From positions 372,001 through 436,000 of the forward strand of contig NZ_PVUF01000001.1 of assembly GCF_003003215.1 (NCBI RefSeq): 64,000 nt of DNA, given 5' to 3'. Under the pieces are notes generated by a model that was given only the letters and a program-made list of their open reading frames with translations, did not search any database and was not told where the DNA came from. Every line of letters begins with the position of its first letter. The first letter of the stretch is position 1. Below, one piece after another: positions 1-7,737 of this stretch. The stretch is from Tritonibacter scottomollicae (lineage in GTDB: Bacteria > Pseudomonadota > Alphaproteobacteria > Rhodobacterales > Rhodobacteraceae). The translations under genes and the position numbers were made by a program.

Positions 1-1065
1 AAGAACATCACCGAATACGGTGCGTTCGTTGACCTCGGCGGTGTTGACGGGCTGCTGCACGTCACCGACATGGCATGGCGCCGTGTGAACCACCCCTCCG
101 AGATCCTCGCCATCGGCGAGACCGTCAAGGTTCAGGTGATCAAGATCAACAAAGAGACCCACCGTATCTCCCTCGGCATGAAGCAGCTGCAGGACGATCC
201 GTGGGATCTGGTTGGCGCCAAGTACCCGCTGGCCTCCGTGCACAAGGGTCGCGTCACCAACATCACCGATTACGGTGCATTTGTTGAGCTGGAGCCTGGT
301 GTCGAAGGTCTGGTCCACGTCTCCGAGATGTCCTGGACCAAGAAGAACGTGCACCCCGGCAAGATCGTTTCCACCTCGCAGGAAGTGGACGTCATGGTGC
401 TGGAAATCGACGGCGCCAAGCGTCGCGTTTCCCTTGGTCTCAAGCAGACCATGCGTAACCCGTGGGAAGTCTTCTCCGAGACCCACCCCGAGGGCACCGA
501 AGTCGAAGGCGAAGTCAAGAACATCACCGAATTCGGTCTGTTCATCGGCCTCGAAGGCGACATCGACGGCATGGTTCACCTCTCCGACCTGTCCTGGGAC
601 GAGCGCGGCGAAGAAGCCATCCAGAACTACCGCAAAGGCGACATGGTTTCGGCCGTTGTCTCCGAAGTGGATGTCGAGAAGGAGCGCATCTCGCTCTCCA
701 TCAAGGCACTGGGCGGTGACAAGTTCGCAGACGCCATCGGCGGCGTGAAGCGTGGCTCCATCGTGACCGTGGAAGTGACCGCGATCGAAGACGGTGGCAT
801 CGAAGTGGAATATGAGGGCATGAAGTCCTTCATCCGCCGCTCCGACCTGTCCCGTGACCGTGCGGACCAGCGCCCCGAGCGCTTCTCCGTTGCGGACAAG
901 ATCGACGTGCGCGTCACCAACATCGACTCCAAGACCCGTCGTCTGGGTCTGTCGATCAAGGCACGCGAGATCGCAGAAGAGAAAGAGGCCGTCGAACAGT
1001 ATGGTTCCTCCGACTCCGGCGCGTCCCTCGGCGATATCCTTGGCGCGGCACTGAAGAGCGAGTAA
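1..1065 (+). CDS. rpsA: 30S ribosomal protein S1, C-terminal 354 residues (5' end outside window)
   Basis: The reading frame is open from base 1, so the gene starts before the window. Full S1 proteins are about 560 residues, so roughly the last two thirds is visible. Four S1 (OB-fold) RNA-binding repeats can be read. Their beta-strand motifs recur as NITEYGAFVDL, NITDYGAFVEL, NITEFGLFIGL and a more divergent last copy around codons 245-325. Each full copy ends in the RISLGMKQL / RVSLGLKQ type signature. S1 sits on the 30S subunit and helps unfold and bind mRNA during initiation. A strong intrinsic terminator follows 25 bases after the stop. ihfB often follows rpsA closely in proteobacteria. 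Here it is still downstream on the same strand, but zinT, glsA and a lipoprotein gene lie between. Confidence 0.97.
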   Translation, partial: KNITEYGAFVDLGGVDGLLHVTDMAWRRVNHPSEILAIGETVKVQVIKINKETHRISLGMKQLQDDPWDLVGAKYPLASVHKGRVTNITDYGAFVELEPGVEGLVHVSEMSWTKKNVHPGKIVSTSQEVDVMVLEIDGAKRRVSLGLKQTMRNPWEVFSETHPEGTEVEGEVKNITEFGLFIGLEGDIDGMVHLSDLSWDERGEEAIQNYRKGDMVSAVVSEVDVEKERISLSIKALGGDKFADAIGGVKRGSIVTVEVTAIEDGGIEVEYEGMKSFIRRSDLSRDRADQRPERFSVADKIDVRVTNIDSKTRRLGLSIKAREIAEEKEAVEQYGSSDSGASLGDILGAALKSE

Positions 1066-1090
1066 TCTCTCTTTAGATCGACATTAAGAA

Positions 1091-1123
1091 GCCCCGCAGG
1101 AGCAATCCTGCGGGGCTTTTTTT
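1091..1123 (+). terminator. Rho-independent terminator of rpsA
   Basis: A perfect 11-bp stem (GCCCCGCAGGA with its complement) closes a GCAA tetraloop of the stable GNRA class. It is followed directly by seven T residues. It lies 25 bases past the rpsA stop codon. Confidence 0.95.
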
Positions 1124-1202
1124 GCGTTCGATGCCTTGGGTCGAGGGAGGTTCGAGGTGTGGCGCCTCGACCGGAGGCGCCACCAGGAGGTCCTAGGACG
1201 TC

Positions 1203-1856
1203 TTAGTGCGCCAGCATCTCGTGCAGGATGTCCTCGCCGCTGAGGTCGGCGGGGTAGTAGGTCGGCCAGTTGGTCAGCTCTTCCAGGACCTTGGCGCGGT
1301 CGTCACCCCAGTAAAGATGGTAGTGACCGACGGTTTCCGGCGCGATGTGGTGATCGCTGAACTGGATGAAGTCGGGGGCCGCATCATCGCCGCTGTCTTT
1401 CTTGAAGATATAGCGCACGCCACGGTTGCCCTTTTTGTAGTTCAGGATCTCGTAACCGTCGGACACATATTCGCCGCCATAGCTCTCGCCATTAGCGGTG
1501 AAGGTCACGGTCTGACCGTCAAAGCTGATCGCGTCCACATCGGTGGCGTAGCCGGTATTGTAGTAGGCGCGATATTCTTCAGCCGTCTTGTCGCCATGCT
1601 CGGCCTTATGCGCCATCACCGGATCCAGCGTGCCATCCGCAAGATAGGGGTAGACCGATTGCCAGTCGCCCTGCCAGTCGGCGAGGGTGCGGGGCTGGAT
1701 CTGTGCGTCGTCGAAATAGCCCTTGTAGACCTGCTCGTCATGTTTGTGTGCGTGGTCATGATCGTGGTCGTGGTTGCTGCCAGCGGAAGCCGGGGCGGCG
1801 AGGCACAGGGTGGCGGAGGTCAAAAGCGCCAGCGCGCTGCGGGACAGGGATGTCAT
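1203..1856 (-). CDS. zinT: ZinT/YodA-family periplasmic zinc-binding protein
   Basis: A 217-residue protein. An N-terminal signal peptide ends in APASAG and is followed at once by a His/Asp-rich metal-capture stretch (HDHDHDHAHKHDE). The remainder matches the ZinT lipocalin-like fold: YKGYFDDAQI, the W-rich region WQGDWQSVYPYL, and the C-terminal metal-site histidines in SDHHIAPETVGHYHLYWG. ZinT binds Zn(II), and also Cd(II), in the periplasm and cooperates with ZnuA/ZnuABC in zinc scavenging. No znuABC is in the window. A palindrome 27-44 bases upstream of the start is a candidate metal-responsive operator. The gene is a single transcription unit, convergent with rpsA. Confidence 0.93.
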   Translation of the reverse strand: MTSLSRSALALLTSATLCLAAPASAGSNHDHDHDHAHKHDEQVYKGYFDDAQIQPRTLADWQGDWQSVYPYLADGTLDPVMAHKAEHGDKTAEEYRAYYNTGYATDVDAISFDGQTVTFTANGESYGGEYVSDGYEILNYKKGNRGVRYIFKKDSGDDAAPDFIQFSDHHIAPETVGHYHLYWGDDRAKVLEELTNWPTYYPADLSGEDILHEMLAH

Positions 1857-1882
1857 CTGAAAGGTCCTTTGATTCGGTATGT

Positions 1883-1900
1883 AATAACGTAACAGTTATT
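1883..1900. promoter_or_regulatory. Candidate zinc-responsive operator upstream of zinT
   Basis: AATAAC and GTTATT form 6-bp inverted arms separated by 6 bases, directly upstream of zinT. The A/T-rich palindrome recalls Zur boxes, but the half-sites are in the reverse order of the enteric consensus (GTTAT...ATAAC). The assignment to Zur is therefore an inference from the target gene. Confidence 0.4.
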
Positions 1901-1955
1901 GAAGGTGGTGACGCGCCGCAAGAGGGGGCGGGCAGGCGGGCGGGTTCTCCGGCAG

Positions 1956-2891
1956 TTAGCCGAAGACCGACCAGCCGGTGGCTTGGGCAAACCGCTCCAC
2001 CGCCAGCGTGCCGAGCTTGGAGTTGCCGTGCCGGTTCAGCCCCGGCGACCAGACGGCGATGGAGGCCCGCCCCGGCACGATCACCAGGATGCCGCCGCCC
2101 ACGCCGCTCTTGCCTGGCAGGCCAACCCGATAGGCAAAATCGCCGGAGCCATCATAATGTCCGCAGGTCAGCATCAGCGCATTGATCCGCCGCACTCGGT
2201 CGCGCGAGATCATGCTGGGCAGATCCGGGGAGCCGACGAGGAAGCGCCCTGCCATCGCCAGCTGATGCGGGGTCATTTCGATGGCGCATTGGTGAAAATA
2301 GGTGCCGCATGTCAGCTCAGGGCTATTCTCGAAATTGCCATGGGCCGCCAGGAAATGCGACAGCGCCATATTGCGGTCGCCGTGCTCGGTCTCGGAACGG
2401 GCCACCGCATCGTCGATATGGATATCATCGTCGCCGGCAGCGGCGCGCACAAAGCGCAGGATCTCGCCCAGCACCTCGCGTGGGGCGTTGCCGGCGAGGA
2501 TCGCATCGGTCACCACCAGGGCTCCGGCGTTGATGAAGGGATTGCGCGGAATGCCGTGTTCATGTTCGAGCTGCAGGATCGAGTTGAACGGCAGGCCCGA
2601 GGGTTCGCGCCCGACGCGACGCCAGAGATCCTCGCCCAGACGTCCCAGTGCGAGGGCGAGGGTGAAAACCTTGGACACCGACTGGATCGAAAAGCGCCTG
2701 TGCGAATCTCCCACCGCAAAGCTGCGCCCATCCGCCAGCGCCACCGCCATTCCAAACTGGTTCGTGTCGACGGAGGCAAGCTCCGGGATGTAGCCTGCGG
2801 CCGTTCCACGCTCCGTTTCCGCCTGCATGTCGGTTGCGATCTGCTGCAATATGCCTTCGAAATCCATGATACCTGCGTCCCGGTGCCTCAT
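1956..2891 (-). CDS. glsA: Glutaminase (serine-dependent beta-lactamase fold)
   Basis: A 311-residue glutaminase A family enzyme, which hydrolyses L-glutamine to glutamate and ammonia in the cytoplasm. Family signatures are all present: the catalytic Ser-x-x-Lys in [18 protein letters not shown], the [11 protein letters not shown] block carrying the active-site tyrosine, and the C-terminal [12 protein letters not shown] loop. The length matches bacterial GlsA (about 305-310). The start at 2891 has an AAAGGA Shine-Dalgarno six bases upstream. A second ATG at 2867 (MDFEGIL) fits homologue N-termini and cannot be excluded. The gene is monocistronic between zinT and a divergent small lipoprotein gene. 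Confidence 0.95.
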   Translation of the reverse strand: MRHRDAGIMDFEGILQQIATDMQAETERGTAAGYIPELASVDTNQFGMAVALADGRSFAVGDSHRRFSIQSVSKVFTLALALGRLGEDLWRRVGREPSGLPFNSILQLEHEHGIPRNPFINAGALVVTDAILAGNAPREVLGEILRFVRAAAGDDDIHIDDAVARSETEHGDRNMALSHFLAAHGNFENSPELTCGTYFHQCAIEMTPHQLAMAGRFLVGSPDLPSMISRDRVRRINALMLTCGHYDGSGDFAYRVGLPGKSGVGGGILVIVPGRASIAVWSPGLNRHGNSKLGTLAVERFAQATGWSVFG

Positions 2892-3080
2892 CCCATCCTT
2901 TGACCAGCCATAGGCCAGCCCGGAGGCGGAGGCAAAGTCTGTTTCCGCTCACACCCTGTTTACGTTGGCATGAGACAAAGGGCGGTGATGAAGCTCGGTG
3001 TCGCCTATAGCGGTGGACCTGTGCAAGGCACGCGCCCGAGGCGTTCAAGACCTGACCTGACCCGACCAGTGGAGAGACCG

Positions 3081-3353
3081 ATGCGCTATATGATCCTGAC
3101 CCTTGTGATGCTCTCAGTCGGAGCGTGTTCGGGGACCATTGATCGTGATCATATGGGCATGAACATGTCGCGACAGGGCGAGAATTACGCGATCTCCGGC
3201 CGCTATGGGCCAGGTTGGTCCGAGAGTGATATCCGCAGTGAGGCCGAGGCTGCCTGCCGCGCCCGGTCGATGCGGCTCAGCCGATTTGAAGGCCAGCCCT
3301 ATTCCAAGGCACGTGGGACACAGTTTTCGGCGAAATGCAGCCCCAAGCATTGA
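3081..3353 (+). CDS. Small predicted lipoprotein of unknown function
   Basis: A 90-residue protein starting MRYMILTLVMLSVGAC. This is a short hydrophobic signal with a lipobox (VGAC), so it is expected to be acylated at Cys16 and membrane anchored. The mature part is small and polar, with a second Cys pair (AACRAR, SAKC) that could form a disulphide. No catalytic motif is recognised. The start is preceded by GGAGAG at suitable spacing. It stands alone between glsA (divergent) and ihfB. The following 244 bases hold no gene and presumably carry the ihfB promoter. Confidence 0.7.
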   Translation: MRYMILTLVMLSVGACSGTIDRDHMGMNMSRQGENYAISGRYGPGWSESDIRSEAEAACRARSMRLSRFEGQPYSKARGTQFSAKCSPKH

Positions 3354-3597
3354 GGCGCGGTCCTGTTAAGGCTTCCGAATCAATGACTTTGCTGCCGCAG
3401 CATTTCCCCGGTCGCGCCTGAAACTTGGGCAGGGCGGGACCAATGGACGCAGAAATGCGGTGTATTCTCTGCCCTATTTGCCCCTGACACGCGGATTTCA
3501 GCCATGAGTGCTTGCCTAACCTGTTTCCGCAGAACAACTTTCTTCCTATAGTTAATCTACCCTATGTGTCAGACACGGGCTTTGGGAGGGCCATTAC

Positions 3598-3885
3598 ATG
3601 ATCCGTTCGGAACTGATCCAGAAGATTGCAGACGAGAACCCGCACCTGTATCAGCGGGATGTGGAGCGGATCGTCAACACGGTCTTTGAAGAGGTCACCA
3701 CCGCCATGTCGCGTGGGGATCGGGTTGAACTTAGGGGGTTCGGCGCCTTCTCGGTGAAGAAGCGCGACTCGCGCGTGGGCCGCAACCCGCGCACCGGAGA
3801 GACGGTCCATGTGGAGGAGAAGCACGTGCCGTTCTTCAAGACGGGCAAGCTGCTCCGGGATCGATTGAACGGAAAAGAAGAGTAA
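3598..3885 (+). CDS. ihfB: Integration host factor subunit beta
   Basis: A 95-residue HU/IHF-family DNA-bending protein. It starts [17 protein letters not shown] and has the family core [14 protein letters not shown]. The beta-arm motif [10 protein letters not shown] contains the intercalating proline, and the C-terminal helix is [12 protein letters not shown]. The N-terminal sequence and this location identify the beta subunit rather than IHF-alpha or HU. It forms a heterodimer with IhfA and bends DNA sharply at specific sites. The next gene begins on the base after its stop codon (TAAATG), so the two are co-translated. Confidence 0.97.
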   Translation: MIRSELIQKIADENPHLYQRDVERIVNTVFEEVTTAMSRGDRVELRGFGAFSVKKRDSRVGRNPRTGETVHVEEKHVPFFKTGKLLRDRLNGKEE

Positions 3886-4236
3886 ATGCGTTACATCCGC
3901 TATGCAGTCTGGGGCGTTTTGGCCGTGGTTCTGGTCTCCGTGTGCCTCGCCAATCGCGGTCTCGTGAACCTGAAGCTGATGCCAGAGGCCCTCGCGGAGC
4001 TGGTGGGGTTCAACCCAGCGATCACATTGCCCTTGTTTGTTGTGGTTTTGGGCGGTCTGGCCCTTGGTGTGGCGCTAGGCTACGTGCTGGAATACCTGCG
4101 CGAGCACAAGCATCGCCGGGAAGCCCGCGTGAAACACGGTGAGGTGAAGAAACTGTCGCGCGAGGTGAAGCGCCTCAAGCGCCAGAAACACGAAGGCAAG
4201 GACGAGGTGCTGGCTCTTCTCGACGATGCGTCCTGA
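3886..4236 (+). CDS. LapA-domain (DUF1049) inner membrane protein
   Basis: A 116-residue protein with two predicted membrane helices (about residues 5-24 and 45-67). A strongly basic, probably coiled-coil cytoplasmic tail follows ([15 protein letters not shown] onward). This is the LapA/DUF1049 layout: lipopolysaccharide assembly protein A-like proteins, which in E. coli work with LapB in controlling LPS synthesis. Position directly after ihfB is typical across proteobacteria. The ATG abuts the ihfB stop, and the 3' end overlaps trpF by 11 bases, so ihfB-lapA-trpF form one operon. The precise role in this organism is inferred only. Confidence 0.85.
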   Translation: MRYIRYAVWGVLAVVLVSVCLANRGLVNLKLMPEALAELVGFNPAITLPLFVVVLGGLALGVALGYVLEYLREHKHRREARVKHGEVKKLSREVKRLKRQKHEGKDEVLALLDDAS

Positions 4237-4885
4237 CATGACCGCGATCCGGTCCAAGATCTGCGGCATGAAGACGCCCGAGGATATCGCGGCGGCGGCT
4301 GAGGCCGGCGCGGCCTATGTGGGGCTGAACTTCTTTGCCAAGTCCGCGCGTTCGGTCAGCATCGCCCAAGCGGCAGTGCTGGCATCGGGCGCGCCGGTGG
4401 GCTTGGCGAAGGTTGGCCTCGTGGTTAATCCGACAGACGCGGAGCTGGATGCGATCACCGGCGCGGTGCCGCTCGACATGATCCAGTTGCACGGCGCCGA
4501 AAGCCCCGAGCGCGTGGCCGAGGTAAAGGCCCGCTATGGCCTGCCAGTGATGAAGGTCATTGGCGTGGCAGAGGCGGCGGATCTCGACCCCATCGACATC
4601 TATTCCCAGGTCGCTGATCAGATTATGATCGACGCCAAGGCCCCCAAGGGAGCGGTGCTGCCGGGCGGCAATGGCGTGGCCTTCGACTGGCAGCTGCTGG
4701 CGGGGAAGAAATACTGGCAGGCGCCTTGGATGCTGGCCGGTGGGCTGACGCCGGACAATGTTGCCGAGGCGATCCGCAAGACCGGCACCCGTCAGGTTGA
4801 TGTGGCTTCCGGCGTTGAAAGCGCGCCCGCGCAGAAGGACCCGCGGCTGATGCAGGCCTTTGTGGCGGCCACGCGCGATCTCTGA
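4226..4885 (+). CDS. trpF: Phosphoribosylanthranilate isomerase
   Basis: A 219-residue TIM-barrel enzyme of tryptophan synthesis (PRA to CdRP). The start motif SKICGMK contains the catalytic Cys. The phosphate-binding C-terminal strands read [11 protein letters not shown] and VDVASGVES. The ATG at 4226 overlaps lapA. A second in-frame ATG at 4238 ([10 protein letters not shown]) overlaps the lapA stop less and is an equally plausible start. trpB lies 1.4 kb downstream on the same strand, separated by a LysR gene, and trpA is 12 kb away on the other strand. The trp genes here are thus dispersed, as usual in Rhodobacterales. Confidence 0.96.
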   Translation: MRPDMTAIRSKICGMKTPEDIAAAAEAGAAYVGLNFFAKSARSVSIAQAAVLASGAPVGLAKVGLVVNPTDAELDAITGAVPLDMIQLHGAESPERVAEVKARYGLPVMKVIGVAEAADLDPIDIYSQVADQIMIDAKAPKGAVLPGGNGVAFDWQLLAGKKYWQAPWMLAGGLTPDNVAEAIRKTGTRQVDVASGVESAPAQKDPRLMQAFVAATRDL

Positions 4886-4893
4886 CACGCGCC

Positions 4894-5064
4894 TCAGGCG
4901 TTTGGTCTCCCGCAATAGGACCCAATCCAGCGCAGCAGGCGCAACCAGCGCAGGCGGCGCTTGCGCCTGTGATAGGAGCGGAGCCGCCGGCGGGCGAGGT
5001 CGCGCTCCCGTTCCCAGCTGCTGGCGAGGGGCGGCGGAGAATGGGACTGCAGGTGGGCGCACAT
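4894..5064 (-). CDS. Possible 56-residue arginine-rich small protein
   Basis: A short leftward frame convergent with trpF. The ATG has an AAAGG Shine-Dalgarno seven bases upstream. The product is strongly basic with an amphipathic Arg/Trp/Leu C-terminal half (ARRRLRSYHRRKRRLRWL). Third codon positions are GC-rich like the neighbours. I do not recognise a family. It could be a genuine small membrane- or nucleic-acid-associated protein, or a chance frame in GC-rich DNA. Homologue conservation would decide. Confidence 0.35.
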   Translation of the reverse strand: MCAHLQSHSPPPLASSWERERDLARRRLRSYHRRKRRLRWLRLLRWIGSYCGRPNA

Positions 5065-5156
5065 CCGATGACCTTTCATTTTTGCCAAGGTTCCTGCAGT
5101 CTCATGTACGAGGCCTGCCCCGTTAAGCGGGTGTTTTTGCAAGGGGGCTTTCATAA

Positions 5157-6011
5157 ATGAAACATGCTCCGTCTCTGGATGATCTCGAGCTGTTTGCGCT
5201 GGTGGGGCAGGCAGGTGGGCTGGCGCCGGTGTCGCGGCAGCGCGGTGTGAGCGTGCCGACGCTGAGCCGTCGCATGCGGGCGCTGGAGGGGCAGCTCGGC
5301 TGGCAGCTGTTCGAGAGGGGGCCGCAGGGCTATAGACTGACGGCGCGCGGGCGCGCGCTGCTGGACGAGACCGAAGGCCTGCGGGCGGAGGCGCGGCGGG
5401 TGCGGCAGCTGGCGGCGGAGCCAGCACCGGTGGAGGTGCGGATCACCGCGGGCAGCTGGACCTCGGCCTATCTGGCGGCACAGCTGCCGCGGTTCTGGCA
5501 AGTGCAGGCGGGTTGGCGGCCCTCCTTCCTGGAGGCTTCGGCGCGACTCGACATTGCCCGGCGCGGTGCGGATATCGGCATCCGCAACCAGCGACCGCAG
5601 CAAAGCTGGCTGGCGGGACGGCGCACGGCACGGATCAGCTATGCGGAATACGCGCTGAGTGACAGCGTGCAGGGCTATGTGGCGTTGCGGGAAGGCGCGG
5701 TGGAGACGCCCAGCTCGGCCTGGGTGCGGGCGCAGCATGGCGAAGACATCACGGTGACCGCCAGCACGCCGCGGATGCTCGCGGATCTGGCCTGTACCGG
5801 AGCGGGGCGTGTGGTGCTGCCGAGGTTTGCAGCTCTGTTGTTCCCGGTGCTGCAGCAGGTGAGCCCGGAGATCGGCGCGCTGGCGCATGAGGAATGGCTG
5901 GTGAGCCACCACGAGGCGCGCCACGACCCGCCCCTGCGCGCCGCGCTGGACAGTCTGGCGGCGGTGTTGACGGATCCGGATCTGCGGAGGGGGCTTGTCG
6001 CGCCGGATTGA
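5157..6011 (+). CDS. LysR-family transcriptional regulator
   Basis: A 284-residue LysR-type regulator. The N-terminal winged HTH is clear (LDDLELFALVGQAGGL, then VSVPTLSRRMRALEGQLGWQLFERG). It is followed by a linker helix and an effector-binding domain (about residues 95-275). AAGGGGG precedes the ATG. It sits alone between trpF and trpB with its own downstream hairpins, and there is no adjacent divergently transcribed enzyme gene that would reveal a target. A link to tryptophan genes is only positional. The effector domain is on the short side of the family. Confidence 0.9.
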   Translation: MKHAPSLDDLELFALVGQAGGLAPVSRQRGVSVPTLSRRMRALEGQLGWQLFERGPQGYRLTARGRALLDETEGLRAEARRVRQLAAEPAPVEVRITAGSWTSAYLAAQLPRFWQVQAGWRPSFLEASARLDIARRGADIGIRNQRPQQSWLAGRRTARISYAEYALSDSVQGYVALREGAVETPSSAWVRAQHGEDITVTASTPRMLADLACTGAGRVVLPRFAALLFPVLQQVSPEIGALAHEEWLVSHHEARHDPPLRAALDSLAAVLTDPDLRRGLVAPD

Positions 6012-6112
6012 AGCGGACAGCAAGAGCGTGATGGGACAGGGCAAACGGGCCGGGCGGCTCCCGCCCGCTCTTGTGCTCCCTTGTGAGGGAGCCCGTCGAT
6101 CCGTTGGGCCAG

Positions 6113-6145
6113 CCGCCGCGCGCGCCCAAAGGGCGCGCGCGGCGG
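6113..6145. terminator. GC-only 15-bp perfect hairpin after the LysR gene
   Basis: A 15-bp inverted repeat composed only of G and C (arms 6113-6127 and 6131-6145) closes a three-base AAA loop. There is no T tract on either strand. A smaller hairpin (CTCCC/GGGAG) lies just before it at 6076-6091. It probably acts as a transcript 3'-end or barrier between the LysR gene and trpB. A similar GC-only hairpin occurs at 54908-54938. Confidence 0.55.
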
Positions 6146-6288
6146 GTCGCGTAAGGCTCTGCCTGACGCGAAAACCCTTCTCGAGCTGGGCTTTCGGCAG
6201 CATGTACTGTGAATTTACCGAGAAACCTGTTTCTCTTGCCCTAAATGCGCTTTAGAACCAGCGCATACGGAAGACGGAGATACCCCCC

Positions 6289-7548
6289 ATGGCCGATGAT
6301 CTCATCAACAGCTTCATGAACGGACCGGACGAGAATGGCCGTTTTGGCATCTTTGGCGGCCGCTTCGTCAGCGAAACGCTGATGCCGCTGATCCTGTCGC
6401 TCGAAGAGGAATATGAACGCGCCAAGGTGGACCCGGACTTCTGGGCCGAGATGGACGATCTGTGGAAGCACTACGTTGGCCGCCCCAGCCCGTTGTACCA
6501 TGCGGAGCGTCTGACCGAGCATCTGGGCGGCGCCAAGGTCTACCTGAAGCGGGACGAGCTCAATCACACCGGCGCACACAAGGTGAACAATGTGCTGGGT
6601 CAGATCCTGCTGGCACGGCGCATGGGCAAGACACGCATCATTGCCGAGACCGGTGCCGGCCAGCACGGTGTGGCCACAGCCACCGTCTGCGCCAAGTTTG
6701 GTCTGAAATGCGTGGTCTACATGGGTGCGCATGACGTGCGTCGTCAGGCGCCCAACGTGTTCCGTATGCGTCTGCTGGGCGCAGAGGTGATCCCGGTGAC
6801 CTCTGGTCGCGGCACGCTGAAGGACGCGATGAACGACGCCCTGCGCGACTGGGTGACCAATGTGCGCGACACGTTCTACTGCATCGGCACGGTGGCGGGT
6901 CCGCACCCCTATCCCGCCATGGTGCGTGACTTCCAGTCGGTGATCGGCAAGGAGGTGCGCTGGCAGCTGGCGGAGCAGGAAGGCGAAGGCCGTCTGCCCG
7001 ACACGTTGATCGCGGCGATCGGTGGCGGCTCCAACGCCATGGGCCTGTTCCACCCGTTCCTAGATGATCCAAGCGTCAACATTATCGGCGTCGAGGCCGG
7101 CGGCAAGGGCGTGGACGAGAAGATGGAGCATTGCGCCTCTCTCACCGGCGGTCGTCCCGGCGTGCTGCATGGCAACCGCACCTACTTGCTGCAGGATGAC
7201 GACGGGCAGATCCTCGAAGGTTTCTCGATCTCTGCGGGTCTCGATTATCCGGGCATCGGGCCGGAGCATTCCTGGCTGCATGAAACCGGGCGCGCAAAAT
7301 ATGTCTCCATCACCGACAAGGAGGCGCTGGAGGCGTTCCAGCTCTCCTGCGCGATGGAGGGGATCATTCCGGCGCTGGAACCGAGCCACGCGCTGGCCCA
7401 TGTGACGAAGATCGCCCCCGAGCTGCCCCGCGACCATATCATCGTGATGAACATGTGCGGGCGCGGTGACAAGGACATCTTTACCGTGGCGCGTCACCTC
7501 GGATTTGACATGTCCGACACCGAGGAAGGCCGCGATCTGGAGGAGTGA
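6289..7548 (+). CDS. trpB: Tryptophan synthase beta chain
   Basis: A 419-residue PLP enzyme that condenses indole with serine to give tryptophan. The PLP lysine is K98 in HTGAHKVNN. The phosphate-binding loop is GGGSNAMG, and [10 protein letters not shown] and CGRGDKD near the C terminus are diagnostic. The length is typical of TrpB1. Its partner TrpA is encoded at 18057-18860 on the opposite strand rather than immediately downstream as in many bacteria. The gene ends in a strong intrinsic terminator and has a 277-bp upstream region, so it appears to be transcribed alone. Confidence 0.98.
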   Translation: MADDLINSFMNGPDENGRFGIFGGRFVSETLMPLILSLEEEYERAKVDPDFWAEMDDLWKHYVGRPSPLYHAERLTEHLGGAKVYLKRDELNHTGAHKVNNVLGQILLARRMGKTRIIAETGAGQHGVATATVCAKFGLKCVVYMGAHDVRRQAPNVFRMRLLGAEVIPVTSGRGTLKDAMNDALRDWVTNVRDTFYCIGTVAGPHPYPAMVRDFQSVIGKEVRWQLAEQEGEGRLPDTLIAAIGGGSNAMGLFHPFLDDPSVNIIGVEAGGKGVDEKMEHCASLTGGRPGVLHGNRTYLLQDDDGQILEGFSISAGLDYPGIGPEHSWLHETGRAKYVSITDKEALEAFQLSCAMEGIIPALEPSHALAHVTKIAPELPRDHIIVMNMCGRGDKDIFTVARHLGFDMSDTEEGRDLEE

Positions 7549-7582
7549 CCTCCGCGCAGCTGAGCGCCGACAATACACCAAT

Positions 7583-7617
7583 AAAAAGGCGCGCCCCGTG
7601 GGGTGTGCCTTTTTTTA
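7583..7617 (+). terminator. Rho-independent terminator of trpB
   Basis: AAAAAGGCGCGCCCC pairs with GGGGTGTGCCTTTTT (a few G-T pairs) and runs straight into a T tract, 35 bases after the trpB stop. Confidence 0.9.
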
Positions 7618-7737
7618 TATGGCGATGCTCTAGTGCTGTGGAGCCCAGAACACTCGGCAAGGACCGCTTTCTTAACGGCATGTTATAGGCTCGCACCCCA
7701 TTCTGAGGCTGTTTTTTAACTGGTTTCAGGTTTTCCC

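Noticed and set aside
5151-6203. Long leftward frame of 350 codons opposite the LysR gene
   Set aside because: It is Arg/Pro/His-rich and lies antisense to a clear LysR gene. It is a GC-rich shadow frame without family motifs.
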